From contig JBEBJI010000007.1 in the NCBI GenBank assembly GCA_040079935.1, positions 20,733 through 84,732 of the forward strand: 64,000 nucleotides of DNA. Reading direction: 5' to 3'. The stretch comes from Methylotenera_A sp040079935 (GTDB lineage Bacteria; Pseudomonadota; Gammaproteobacteria; Burkholderiales; Methylophilaceae). Shown one piece after another: positions 1 to 7,942 of the stretch. Under the pieces are notes generated by a model, which had not been told where the DNA came from, made no database searches, and was given only the letters and a program-made list of their open reading frames with translations. The translations under genes were made by a program, and so were the position numbers. Each line of letters begins with the position of its first letter. Position 1 is the stretch's first letter.

Positions 1-320
1 TTGGCAAGTTCACTATCCGTTTTGTTTTGATAACCTTGCGAGCCAAGCTGAAACAGCTCGAGACTGCTACTATTGGCTTCCAACCAGCGATTTTCTGCAT
101 CTTTAAAACAGATAAAGTCTGGGCTGGAATCTATCAGGCAGCGCAATAATTCTTTAGTTTTACGTAACTGTAGTTCCACGCCAAGTCGCTCGGTAAAGTC
201 GAGCACATGGCTGCTTTTAACCCTGCTTAAACGGACGTGTTTGTGCGAAGCTGGTTTTCCCAGACTGTCTCTTTGATCCGAAACAACTTGCAAGGTGTTT
301 ATTTTTGTTGAGTTTTTCAC
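1..320 (-). CDS. PAS-domain signalling protein, N-terminal part (runs off window)
   Basis: An open minus-strand frame runs to the window edge with no stop, so only the first ~106 residues are visible. Around residues 65-95 it reads like the start of a PAS sensory domain (LIDSSPDFICFKDAENRW, then N and LELF). PAS domains usually precede histidine-kinase or GGDEF output modules, which would lie outside the window. No ATG is available; the GTG at 320 is the best start and an in-frame stop lies a few codons further upstream. The preceding segment is polar with no obvious membrane span. Identity as a PAS protein is fairly secure; output domain and start are unknown. Confidence 0.6.
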   Translation of the reverse strand, partial: MKNSTKINTLQVVSDQRDSLGKPASHKHVRLSRVKSSHVLDFTERLGVELQLRKTKELLRCLIDSSPDFICFKDAENRWLEANSSSLELFQLGSQGYQNKTDSELA

Positions 321-499
321 TTGTTCAAAAATCTTTTAATTTGTTATAGCAGTAAAATCTTATCGACTAAAGTCATTAAAACTTGAGTGAAAAAACGCAA
401 TTTTATTTAATCCAAAAAAATCTTATAAAGTCGTGAAGTGTTTAATTTTATGGTCTGCAGGTCATTGCCTTAAGCAAGCTGTCTATGCGCTCGCCCTTA

Positions 500-526
500 T
501 TGAAATTTATAATATTTGCCCCATAT
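500..526 (+). promoter_or_regulatory. Heat-shock (sigma-32/RpoH) promoter of clpB
   Basis: TTGAAA (500-505), a 13-bp spacer and CCCCATAT (519-526) match the RpoH consensus (CTTGAAA / CCCCAT-T). It lies 30 bp before the clpB start, which is followed by the RBS AAAGGAG. ClpB is a classic RpoH target, so the assignment fits. Seen in sequence; activity is inferred. Confidence 0.8.
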
Positions 527-555
527 TGCTGGTATAACTTTAAAGGAGTGGCGAT

Positions 556-3153
556 ATGCGTTTCGATAAACTGACAACTAAATTTCAACAAGCGATAAAT
601 GACGCGCAAAGCTTAGCGGTGGGCGCAGATAACACTGCGATTGAGCCGCAGCATTTGCTGCTGGCGTTATTAAATCAAGACGATGGCGGTACGGCATCGA
701 TTCTGTCCAAAGCAGGCGTTCAGCTTAATTCGCTCAAAACTAGCTTAAATACGGCGATTGGTAATTTGTCGAAATCGTCAGAAATGAGTGGTGAAGTGGC
801 GATTTCTCGCGACTTGAATAATCTCTTAAATATCACCGATAAGTTTGCGCAAAAGCGTAACGATGCGTATATTGCCAGTGAACTATTCCTGCTGGCGTTG
901 GCGGATGACAAAGGTGAAACAGGTAAATTATTAAAGCAAAACGGCCTTACAAAAGGCGCTCTGGAAGCTAGTATCCATGCGGTTCGTGGCGATGCTAATA
1001 TTGACAGTCAAGAAGCCGAAGGGCAACGCGAAGCGCTTAAAAAATACACGCTAGATTTAACCGAGCGCGCAAGAATGGGTAAGCTCGATCCAGTGATTGG
1101 GCGAGACGATGAAATCCGCCGCGTGATTCAAATTCTCGGACGTCGTAGTAAAAATAACCCAGTACTCATTGGTGAGCCTGGTGTGGGTAAAACCGCGATT
1201 GTAGAAGGCCTAGCACAACGTATTGTCGATGGCGAAGTGCCAGATTCATTAAAAGGCAAAAAGGTACTTAGCTTAGACATGGCGGCGTTACTGGCGGGTG
1301 CAAAATACCGTGGCGATTTTGAAGAGCGTTTAAAAGCGGTGCTAAAAGAATTGGCGCAAGATGAAGGTCAAACCATTGTTTTTATCGACGAGCTTCACAC
1401 TATGGTGGGCGCGGGCAAGGCCGAAGGCGCGATGGATGCTGGCAATATGCTCAAACCCGCCTTAGCGCGTGGCGAGTTACATTGCGTTGGCGCGACGACT
1501 TTAGATGAATATCGTAAATATGTGGAAAAAGATGCTGCTTTAGAACGTCGTTTTCAAAAAGTAATGGTTGATGAACCAAGCGTGGAAGCGACGATTGCCA
1601 TTTTGCGCGGTTTGCAGGAGAAGTATGAATTGCACCACGGCGTGGAAATTACTGACCCTGCGATTGTGGCGGCGGCAGAATTATCGCATCGTTATATTAC
1701 CGATAGGTTTTTACCCGATAAAGCCATTGATTTGATTGATGAGGCGGCTTCGCGCATCAAGATGGAAATTGATTCTAAGCCAGAAGTGATGGATAAGCTG
1801 GAGCGTAGATTGATTCAGCTCAAAATTGAGCGTGAAGCAGTGCGGCGCGAAAAAGATGAAGGCAGTAAAAAACGCTTCGAGTTGATTGAAGAAGAGATTT
1901 TAAAATTAGGCAAAGAATATGCTGATTTAGAAGAGGTTTGGAAAGCCGAAAAAGCCCAAGTGCAAGGCAGCGCGCACATTAAGGAGGCAATTGAAAAAAT
2001 TAAATTTGAGATGGAAGAAGCTACACGCAAAGGCGAATGGCAAAAAGTATCTGAGTTGCAGTATGGTAAATTACCGCAACTTGAAGCTCAGTTAAAACAA
2101 GCAGCAAGTACTGAAAATGGTGCTGAAGTAGATGCAGAAAAAGGCAAGCATAGAATGTTGCGTACTGAAGTCGGCGCAGACGAAATCGCCGAAGTAGTGA
2201 GCCGTGCGACGGGCATTCCAGTTAGCAAAATGATGACGGGTGAGCGTGAAAAATTGCTTACGATGGAAGGCAAACTGCACGAAAGAGTAGTTGGTCAGGA
2301 TGAAGCGGTGCGCTTGGTTTCGGATGCGATTCGTCGTTCTAGAAGCGGCTTGGGCGACCCAGATCGCCCTTATGGTAGCTTTCTTTTCCTCGGCCCGACT
2401 GGCGTTGGCAAAACCGAGCTTTGCAAAGCCTTAGCTAACTTTTTGTTTGATTCTGAAGATCACTTAATTCGTATAGACATGAGTGAATTTATGGAGAAGC
2501 ATAGCGTGGCACGCATGATTGGCGCGCCTCCTGGCTATGTCGGTTACGAAGAAGGCGGCACGTTGACAGAAGCTGTGCGCCGCAAACCTTACTCGGTGAT
2601 TTTGTTGGATGAAATTGAAAAAGCGCATCCCGATGTTTTTAATGTATTGTTGCAGGTGTTGGATGACGGACGTTTAACCGACGGCCAAGGTCGTACCGTG
2701 AATTTCAAAAACACGGTGATTATTATGACCTCGAATTTGGGCTCGCAAATGATACAAAGTATGGCGGATCAAGATTATCAAGTGGTGAAATTGGCGGTGA
2801 TGGGCGAGGTGAAACAGCACTTTAGGCCAGAGTTCGTCAACCGTATTGATGAGGTGGTCGTTTTCCATAGTCTAGATGCAGCGAACGTGAAGTCTATTGC
2901 AAGTATTCAATTGCAATTGCTTACCAAGCGCTTGCATGCGATGGAAATTGATGTGGCGATTTCAGATGCGGCTTTGGCAGAAATTGCCAGTGCAGGGTTT
3001 GACCCTGTGTATGGCGCGCGACCCTTAAAACGCGCGATTCAAAGTGAGATTGAAAACCCGTTAGCCCGTGAAATTTTAGCCGGGAATTTTATGGCGAAAG
3101 ATACGGTCTTAATCGATTGTATGGCGGGGAAAATGACGTTTAATAAGGCATAA
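556..3153 (+). CDS. clpB: ATP-dependent disaggregase ClpB
   Basis: Hexameric cytoplasmic Hsp100 chaperone that, with DnaK, extracts and refolds aggregated proteins. At 865 aa it has the usual full length. Order: Clp N-domain (1-145), first AAA+ module with Walker A GEPGVGKT (~residue 207) and Walker B VFIDELHT, coiled-coil middle domain (~400-520), second AAA+ module with GPTGVGKTEL (~615) and sensor/arginine regions, then the C-terminal D2-small domain. The start follows AAAGGAG at good spacing. A sigma-32-like promoter precedes it. The next gene begins at the base after its stop codon, suggesting cotranscription. Confidence 0.98.
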   Translation: MRFDKLTTKFQQAINDAQSLAVGADNTAIEPQHLLLALLNQDDGGTASILSKAGVQLNSLKTSLNTAIGNLSKSSEMSGEVAISRDLNNLLNITDKFAQKRNDAYIASELFLLALADDKGETGKLLKQNGLTKGALEASIHAVRGDANIDSQEAEGQREALKKYTLDLTERARMGKLDPVIGRDDEIRRVIQILGRRSKNNPVLIGEPGVGKTAIVEGLAQRIVDGEVPDSLKGKKVLSLDMAALLAGAKYRGDFEERLKAVLKELAQDEGQTIVFIDELHTMVGAGKAEGAMDAGNMLKPALARGELHCVGATTLDEYRKYVEKDAALERRFQKVMVDEPSVEATIAILRGLQEKYELHHGVEITDPAIVAAAELSHRYITDRFLPDKAIDLIDEAASRIKMEIDSKPEVMDKLERRLIQLKIEREAVRREKDEGSKKRFELIEEEILKLGKEYADLEEVWKAEKAQVQGSAHIKEAIEKIKFEMEEATRKGEWQKVSELQYGKLPQLEAQLKQAASTENGAEVDAEKGKHRMLRTEVGADEIAEVVSRATGIPVSKMMTGEREKLLTMEGKLHERVVGQDEAVRLVSDAIRRSRSGLGDPDRPYGSFLFLGPTGVGKTELCKALANFLFDSEDHLIRIDMSEFMEKHSVARMIGAPPGYVGYEEGGTLTEAVRRKPYSVILLDEIEKAHPDVFNVLLQVLDDGRLTDGQGRTVNFKNTVIIMTSNLGSQMIQSMADQDYQVVKLAVMGEVKQHFRPEFVNRIDEVVVFHSLDAANVKSIASIQLQLLTKRLHAMEIDVAISDAALAEIASAGFDPVYGARPLKRAIQSEIENPLAREILAGNFMAKDTVLIDCMAGKMTFNKA

Positions 3154-4089
3154 ATGCACAATCGTTTTGCACATTGGCTTGCAAGGTTAAGTCTGCTTTT
3201 TGCAAGCCAGAGCGTTTATGCCTATACGCAAACTGAGCTTGAAACGTTCGATAACGAGCCGCCGATTGTGAAAGATTTGCTGGAGCGTGCAGGTGCGTTA
3301 GTGAGCAACGAAAATGATCCGGAAGCTGCATGGAAAGCCGCAAATTTGTATTGTGAAGCTTCGCGCTACGGCAGTGCAGAAGGTGTTTACAGGTTAGGCA
3401 TGTTATACGCGTTTGGGCGCGGCGTACCGGCTAATCGCGATTATGCGGCTAATTTATTTGGCATAGCGTCGTTGCATGGGCATTTTGAAGCGCAAAAAAT
3501 GTTGGAAACCATCGAGATTAAAACCAACGAAACGCCGCTCTGCGTGCTGGAGGCAGTGGCGCCAGAGCGTGCGCCAGCGCCAAAGTATGGAGATTATGAA
3601 GGTTCGCCAAAAATTGATGCCTACATTGCCAGCTTGCCCAAAAATAAGCGCTGGGTGGTTGATTTGGCGGAGACGATTGCTGATTGGTACAAAGTAGATT
3701 CTAAGTTGGTGCTATCGATTATCACGGCGGAATCGAACTTTAAAATCAAAGCGAAATCCAATGCTAATGCGCATGGGTTGATGCAATTGATTCCTGCCAC
3801 GGCAGAGCGTTTTAACGTAAAAAATGCTTATAACGCATCGCAAAATATTAAGGGTGGCGTTGCGTATTTGCGCTGGCTGCTCTCGTATTTTCGCGGCGAC
3901 GTCACGCTGGCAGTGGCTGCTTACAATGCGGGTGAGGGTGCGGTGGATAAATATAAAGGCGTGCCGCCCTACAAAGAAACGCGCGGCTATGTAAAAAAAG
4001 TGATGGGGTTATACCAATCAAAACGGCACAAGTACGATGAAAGCATTACAGGTGCATCGCCTGCCCTAAAGAAAGCGAGTTTGAAATGA
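3154..4089 (+). CDS. Sel1-repeat lytic transglycosylase (SLT family)
   Basis: Exported peptidoglycan-cleaving enzyme. A signal peptide (~1-23, ending near SVYA) is followed by Sel1/TPR-like helices (~60-120; AAWKAANLYCEASRYGSAEG is typical) and a C-terminal SLT domain (~175-290). The catalytic Glu sits in ITAESNF, followed by the usual HGLMQLIPATA, GGVAYL and AAYNAG motifs. It starts directly after the clpB stop and its own 3' end overlaps the next gene by ATGA, so the three genes probably form one transcript. The combination of a tetratricopeptide-like part with SLT is common; the specific substrate is unknown. Confidence 0.9.
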   Translation: MHNRFAHWLARLSLLFASQSVYAYTQTELETFDNEPPIVKDLLERAGALVSNENDPEAAWKAANLYCEASRYGSAEGVYRLGMLYAFGRGVPANRDYAANLFGIASLHGHFEAQKMLETIEIKTNETPLCVLEAVAPERAPAPKYGDYEGSPKIDAYIASLPKNKRWVVDLAETIADWYKVDSKLVLSIITAESNFKIKAKSNANAHGLMQLIPATAERFNVKNAYNASQNIKGGVAYLRWLLSYFRGDVTLAVAAYNAGEGAVDKYKGVPPYKETRGYVKKVMGLYQSKRHKYDESITGASPALKKASLK

Positions 4090-4616
4090 AAAACTTTATA
4101 ATTTTAATGACAACTCTTCTCGTGCTGACTGGTTGCGCTAGCTCTGGCACGCAGCAAGCCAAGGTAGATAGAATTACGCCAGAAGAATTGGCAAAAATTT
4201 TGCCACCACCCGTGGCTACGCTTAGTTTGGATGAAATTGTGACAGATAGCAAGGCAGGCAAAACGCCTGATGAAATTATCAGCAAAATTAAAACTAGTAA
4301 TTCTCGTTACGAGCTGACAACCACGCAAACATTGGATTTGAGCAAACAAGGCGTGGATGTAAAAGTGCTAGATTACATGCATCAAAGTAACGAGCTGGCC
4401 AAGCAAAATGCTATTGCTGACGAAATGAATAAACGCGAGCAAGAAAAACGCGCCGCGCAAAAACAGCTACAGCGCGAACGCGCTTTGGCGCAAAGTTATT
4501 ACTACGATTATTTTGATGGCCCATTTTACAACCCGTATTATCATTACGGCTACGGCCCTTATTACGGTAGCCGCTTATTTTGGGGTCCGAGCTTTTATTA
4601 TCGCCACCGCAGATAG
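4086..4616 (+). CDS. Small lipoprotein with Tyr-rich C-terminus
   Basis: Begins with a type II signal peptide and lipobox (LVLTGC, Cys17), so it should be membrane anchored. The middle (residues ~30-115) is helical and polar, with a pattern DEIVTDSKAGKTPDEIISKI that suggests a small regulatory helical repeat. It is followed by a charged coiled stretch and a C-terminal ~45 residues dominated by Tyr, Pro, Phe and Gly. It overlaps the upstream transglycosylase by 4 bp (ATGA), indicating translational coupling. Function is unknown; envelope association is inferred from the lipobox and neighbour. Confidence 0.8.
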   Translation: MKNFIILMTTLLVLTGCASSGTQQAKVDRITPEELAKILPPPVATLSLDEIVTDSKAGKTPDEIISKIKTSNSRYELTTTQTLDLSKQGVDVKVLDYMHQSNELAKQNAIADEMNKREQEKRAAQKQLQRERALAQSYYYDYFDGPFYNPYYHYGYGPYYGSRLFWGPSFYYRHRR

Positions 4617-4617
4617 T

Positions 4618-5145
4618 TTATTTTTCCGCAATTGCCTTCAGGCTGGTTAGACCTTCCTCGTATTTTTCGCCCACCATTTTATCCATGTTGAAGCACATGC
4701 CCATTAGTTTTGAAATAAAAGGGCTAGCGCCATACATGGCTTGTGTTACGGTCGTTGAATCACCATGTGGTTGGAGCAAAAATTCCACCATATTGTGAGC
4801 TTCGAATGGTTTGATGAAGTCTAATTTAAGTACAATTTTTGAATATTGGGATGATTCGATAATTTCCATGCGCCCTTGGCCAATGTCCTTGTTGCCGCTC
4901 CAGCCATATATAGCTCCAATGCCGCTTTCACTACCACTGTAGCTACGTTTGCAGGTGGGATCTATCTTTTCCCATGGCGACCAAGATTCCCATGCGTGAA
5001 AATTGTTAATGTGAGGAAAAATTTTTTCAGCTGGTGCTTTGATGCTGGTGGAGCGCTCAATCCGAAAGCGATTAGGCTTAAGGGCTGCCACAACTAACAC
5101 TATGGCAACCACAACAATTAATGCAATTAAAATGAGCTTTAACAT
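4618..5145 (-). CDS. Membrane-anchored SRPBCC (polyketide cyclase-like) protein
   Basis: 175 aa with one N-terminal membrane span (~2-22) followed by an SRPBCC/START-like fold. The opening FRIERSTSIKAPAEKIFPHI and the motif AWESWSPWEKIDP are typical of the polyketide-cyclase-2 branch. The start at 5145 has a strong upstream GGAGGG. SRPBCC proteins bind small hydrophobic ligands; the ligand here cannot be predicted. It lies just downstream of two AHSA1-type SRPBCC genes on the same strand, separated by 76 bp. It is convergent with the Tyr-rich lipoprotein, one base apart. Confidence 0.85.
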   Translation of the reverse strand: MLKLILIALIVVVAIVLVVAALKPNRFRIERSTSIKAPAEKIFPHINNFHAWESWSPWEKIDPTCKRSYSGSESGIGAIYGWSGNKDIGQGRMEIIESSQYSKIVLKLDFIKPFEAHNMVEFLLQPHGDSTTVTQAMYGASPFISKLMGMCFNMDKMVGEKYEEGLTSLKAIAEK

Positions 5146-5221
5146 ACAATCCCTCCTTTAAAATTATGCTCTGAAAGCCTCATAGGTATTGGCTTACAGG
5201 GCATACTGTTTTAACATCAGA

Positions 5222-5725
5222 TTACACCTTTTTTATGAAGTCAACAAGCTGACCCAAACAAGTTACCCAGCCTTCTTCAAATCCCATTTTTTCATGCGCA
5301 ATACGCGCTTCAGTATTCACATGTTGCACTAGTGCAGTATATTTTGTGCCATTGGCGTGAGGCGCTAGCATAATCGTTGCTGTCATTAGGAATTCTGCGC
5401 ACTCATGGCCTGGACTGGTTTCAGGCGGCTCAACTGGACGAAAGCCTGGCTCGAGCGCATTCGTCCAAGTAAGCCTTTCGTTTTTAATCACTTCCAAATA
5501 ACAGCCGATATTTGGGAAACTTTGTCCTTCCGGCGATTGCATCACAGTGTAAAATCTGCCGCCCACGCGTAAATCAATCTCGCACTTAATCGTTTTCCAC
5601 GGTAGAGGACAAAACCATGGCAACAGCTTCTCTGGCGTCGTCCAAGCTTGCCAAATCAGTTCGCGCGGTACATCAACAATGCGCTCAATCATCAGGTCTA
5701 GTTCGGGGTTAAAGTTTTTAATCAT
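5222..5725 (-). CDS. SRPBCC (AHSA1-type) domain protein
   Basis: 167 aa, one AHSA1-like domain. The signature IVDVPRELIWQAWTTPEKLLPWF near the N-terminus and the central RVGGRFYTVMQSPEG are characteristic. No signal peptide or membrane span. Its start overlaps the stop of the next upstream SRPBCC gene by 4 bp, so the pair is translationally coupled behind the ArsR regulator. Such ArsR-SRPBCC operons are common in bacteria, but the ligand and role are not established. Confidence 0.88.
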   Translation of the reverse strand: MIKNFNPELDLMIERIVDVPRELIWQAWTTPEKLLPWFCPLPWKTIKCEIDLRVGGRFYTVMQSPEGQSFPNIGCYLEVIKNERLTWTNALEPGFRPVEPPETSPGHECAEFLMTATIMLAPHANGTKYTALVQHVNTEARIAHEKMGFEEGWVTCLGQLVDFIKKV

Positions 5726-6183
5726 GATAGGTTCTCCTTGATATAAGACTCTAGCTTCGCGAGATGCTGTTTGCCGCCCTCTATGGCGCCGTATTTCTCG
5801 ACCACCACGTCGCGGGACTCTTTGTTGGGGAATAAATGGCGTAATGTGACTAGAGTGCCATTGTTAGTTTCTTCCATTATGACAGTGCGTTCAAACCATA
5901 TTCGTTCGCCATCACCATGGTCACAAACCAGTTTTGACGGGGCTGAGATTTCTTTGAAAACTTGGTGATTAGGGTAGCGTGTATCATCGGGTCCAACCAT
6001 TAAGTACCTCCACTCACCACCTACACGAAAATCTATGGATTCGGTGGTGGTAACGAATCCACTTGGCCCCCACCATTTATCGGCATGCTTGGGATTCGTC
6101 CACGCCTCCCACACCAATTTACGAGGCGCTCCAAAAACGCGTGTGATGACGACTTCGCGGTCGACGATATTGTCGGCGGTCAT
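5722..6183 (-). CDS. SRPBCC (AHSA1-type) domain protein
   Basis: 153 aa, second AHSA1-like protein, with VFGAPRKLVWEAWTNPKHA and the WWGPSGF motif near residues 20-45 and FRVGGEWRYLMVGPD in the middle. It is a divergent paralogue of the following gene, with which it overlaps by 4 bp, and lies 1 bp after the ArsR-type regulator stop. Presumably a cytoplasmic small-molecule binder expressed under the regulator's control. Ligand unknown. Confidence 0.88.
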   Translation of the reverse strand: MTADNIVDREVVITRVFGAPRKLVWEAWTNPKHADKWWGPSGFVTTTESIDFRVGGEWRYLMVGPDDTRYPNHQVFKEISAPSKLVCDHGDGERIWFERTVIMEETNNGTLVTLRHLFPNKESRDVVVEKYGAIEGGKQHLAKLESYIKENLS

Positions 6184-6184
6184 A

Positions 6185-6514
6185 TTATTCCTCCTGAGCT
6201 TGAAGGATTTTAAGGTAGTTGTCTAGCTGGTCAAAACGTTGTTCCCAAAGCTGGCGATACTGCTCAAGGTAATTAGAGACTTCTAGCATAGGTGCCGCTT
6301 CCAGCTTGCATGGCCGCCACTGTGCCTGACGACTTTGCGAAATTAAACCTGCGCGATGCAATACTTTTAAATGCTTAGTGACTGCGGGTAAGCTCATTTC
6401 AAACGGTGCGGCAATTTCATTTACCGAAGTTTCACCTAATGCCAAACGCGCGAGAATGGCGCGTCTTGTGGGGTCGGCCAAAGCGGAAAAAGTGTTGCTC
6501 AGTTGGTCTGACAT
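6185..6514 (-). CDS. ArsR-family winged-helix regulator
   Basis: 109 aa, compact ArsR fold. The segment FSALADPTRRAILARLALGE is the typical first helices, followed by the recognition helix region (FEMSLPAVTKHLKVLHRAGL). There is no Cys-based metal site of the ELCVCDL type, so this belongs to the non-metal branch often found with SRPBCC proteins. It heads the operon of three SRPBCC genes. Tandem palindromes lie immediately upstream (6521-6552), consistent with autorepression. The inducer is unknown. Confidence 0.9.
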   Translation of the reverse strand: MSDQLSNTFSALADPTRRAILARLALGETSVNEIAAPFEMSLPAVTKHLKVLHRAGLISQSRQAQWRPCKLEAAPMLEVSNYLEQYRQLWEQRFDQLDNYLKILQAQEE

Positions 6515-6520
6515 ATTTAT

Positions 6521-6552
6521 TTAACCAAGTTGTTAATTAACTAAAAGGTTAA
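6521..6552. promoter_or_regulatory. Tandem palindromic operator upstream of arsR-like gene
   Basis: Two abutting copies of TTAAC-N6-GTTAA (6521-6536 and 6537-6552) start 7 bp before the ArsR start codon. Together they form a larger dyad with ATTTAACC / GGTTAAAT arms (6519-6526, 6547-6554). The spacing fits two dimers bound side by side. Palindromes are direct observation; binding by the adjacent regulator is inferred. Confidence 0.65.
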
Positions 6553-6628
6553 ATTAAAGATTTTATGTTGTCAACTATTTTTTTGTGAAATTAAGTTATG
6601 CTAATGTTATTAAATAAGGGTTGATAAA

Positions 6629-7048
6629 ATGCAACAATTCACACAACAAATCAGTGTAAAAGCGCAAGGGAGGCGCATTTACGACATCACGCCGCAAGTG
6701 CTTAGTTGGGCGAATCAGCAAGGTTTGCAGACAGGTTTACTCACACTGTATATCCAGCATACCTCTGCCAGTTTGATGGTCAACGAGAATTATGATGCTG
6801 ACGTTTTGGTGGATATGGAAGCGTTTTTTAATCGCTTGGTGCCAGATGGCGACAGCTTGTTTATTCACACTACAGAAGGGCCAGATGATATGCCAGCGCA
6901 CGTGCGCACGGCGCTGACGCAGACGAGCTTGACGATTCCTATTGTTGATGGCATAGTTGCACTCGGCCAATGGCAGGGCATATTTTTGTTCGAACATCGC
7001 CACGAACCGATGACGCGGCGCGTGCTGTTGCACGTTATCGGCCAGTAA
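6629..7048 (+). CDS. YjbQ/UPF0047 family protein
   Basis: 139 aa, the usual length of the YjbQ family (secondary thiamine-phosphate synthase enzyme). Hallmarks are QHTSASLMVNENYD (metal/phosphate site), LFIHTTEGPDDMPAH, GTWQ-type motif LGQWQGIFLFEHR and a conserved C-terminus. The E. coli member has a weak thiamine-phosphate-forming activity but the physiological role is uncertain. Followed 16 bp later by the small metalloprotease-like gene. It is divergent from the ArsR gene with the operator in between. Confidence 0.88.
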   Translation: MQQFTQQISVKAQGRRIYDITPQVLSWANQQGLQTGLLTLYIQHTSASLMVNENYDADVLVDMEAFFNRLVPDGDSLFIHTTEGPDDMPAHVRTALTQTSLTIPIVDGIVALGQWQGIFLFEHRHEPMTRRVLLHVIGQ

Positions 7049-7064
7049 ATAAGGCGAGAGCATT

Positions 7065-7430
7065 ATGCCAGAAGGTCGCCCATTAACACCGCAAGAGCGG
7101 GTAATTTTCAAGCCATATTTTGCACAAATTGTTATAGAGCAAGCGCGTATTATCGATGGGCGCGTTCCTATTTGGCTACGCCGCGATATGTGTGCCGTGG
7201 TTCTGGGCAAAAAGATATATTTTCGCGCTGGTGAATATCAACCAAACACCAAGCGCGGCGCGAAGTTGCTCGGTCACGAGCTTACTCATGTGTCACAATT
7301 TTTGCATGGTATGAGTTTAATTGGTTATATTTGGTCTTGCAGAAAAGGTTATCACAACAGCCCTTATGAAATAGAAGCATATGCAAAAGGCCACTTGATT
7401 GCCACAAATTTTAGCGCAAGTAGGCTTTAG
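7065..7430 (+). CDS. DUF4157-like protein with HExxH zinc motif
   Basis: 121 aa soluble protein. GAKLLGHELTHVSQF (~residues 64-78) is the zinc-binding HExxH typical of the DUF4157/eCIS-core-like putative metallopeptidases. The preceding RRDMCAVVLGKKIYF and the C-terminal NSPYEIEAYAKG also fit. No signal peptide. It is probably cotranscribed with the YjbQ gene. Whether it is catalytic cannot be said; a third zinc ligand could be the Glu in YEIEA. Confidence 0.75.
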   Translation: MPEGRPLTPQERVIFKPYFAQIVIEQARIIDGRVPIWLRRDMCAVVLGKKIYFRAGEYQPNTKRGAKLLGHELTHVSQFLHGMSLIGYIWSCRKGYHNSPYEIEAYAKGHLIATNFSASRL

Positions 7431-7540
7431 CGTATTATCGTTGACCTAACGCTATGAATTTGTTAAAGTTTTAGCCATAAGATTTCTAGTGATGGATTGC
7501 CATCATTTCTTACCAATTTTATATTCTAGGAGAATAAAAA

Positions 7541-7864
7541 ATGAAGTTGAACACACTGTTAGTAGTACCTGCACTTTTAGGCGCATTGTTGTTAAGTGCT
7601 TGTGGTGAAAAAGCGGCAGACGCAACCGATGCGGCGACAGGCGCGGCTACTGAGGCTGTTGATGCAGCGGCTGGCGCAGCAACTGAAGCGGTAGAAGCAA
7701 CTACCGAGGCAGCTGGCGATGCAGCAGCAGCGGTCGCTGAAGCGGCACCTGCGGCGACTGGCGGTGGTTATGAGCCAACTGCGGAAGAGCGTGTTCCAGG
7801 TGAAACTCGTCCAGTCGAAGCAGCGCCAGCTGCTGAAGCACCTGCAGCAGCACCAGCAAATTAA
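7541..7864 (+). CDS. Alanine-rich small lipoprotein
   Basis: 107 aa with a lipobox (LLLSAC, Cys21) after a 20-residue signal peptide and a low-complexity body of Ala/Glu/Thr repeats (units such as AATEAVDAAAGAATEAVEA). It ends in a Pro/Ala-rich tail. The RBS AGGAG is well placed. It is monocistronic, followed by a strong hairpin terminator. Such lipoproteins are common and of unknown, probably structural, function. The Ala-rich repeats suggest an extended helix. Confidence 0.8.
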   Translation: MKLNTLLVVPALLGALLLSACGEKAADATDAATGAATEAVDAAAGAATEAVEATTEAAGDAAAAVAEAAPAATGGGYEPTAEERVPGETRPVEAAPAAEAPAAAPAN

Positions 7865-7880
7865 TTTTTGCAGGGGATTA

Positions 7881-7909
7881 AAAAAGCGCACTCTATGTGC
7901 GCTTTTTTT
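7881..7909 (+). terminator. Rho-independent terminator of the Ala-rich lipoprotein gene
   Basis: The inverted repeat GCGCAC-tctat-GTGCGC is flanked by A5 and T7, giving a bidirectional-looking intrinsic terminator between this gene and the convergent envC. Confidence 0.88.
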
Positions 7910-7942
7910 ATTGCTTAACTTGGTTATAATTTAGGTTAAAAT

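Noticed and set aside
73..276. Plus-strand 67-codon ORF at the window start
   Set aside because: Lies opposite a frame that encodes a recognisable PAS-domain segment on the minus strand.
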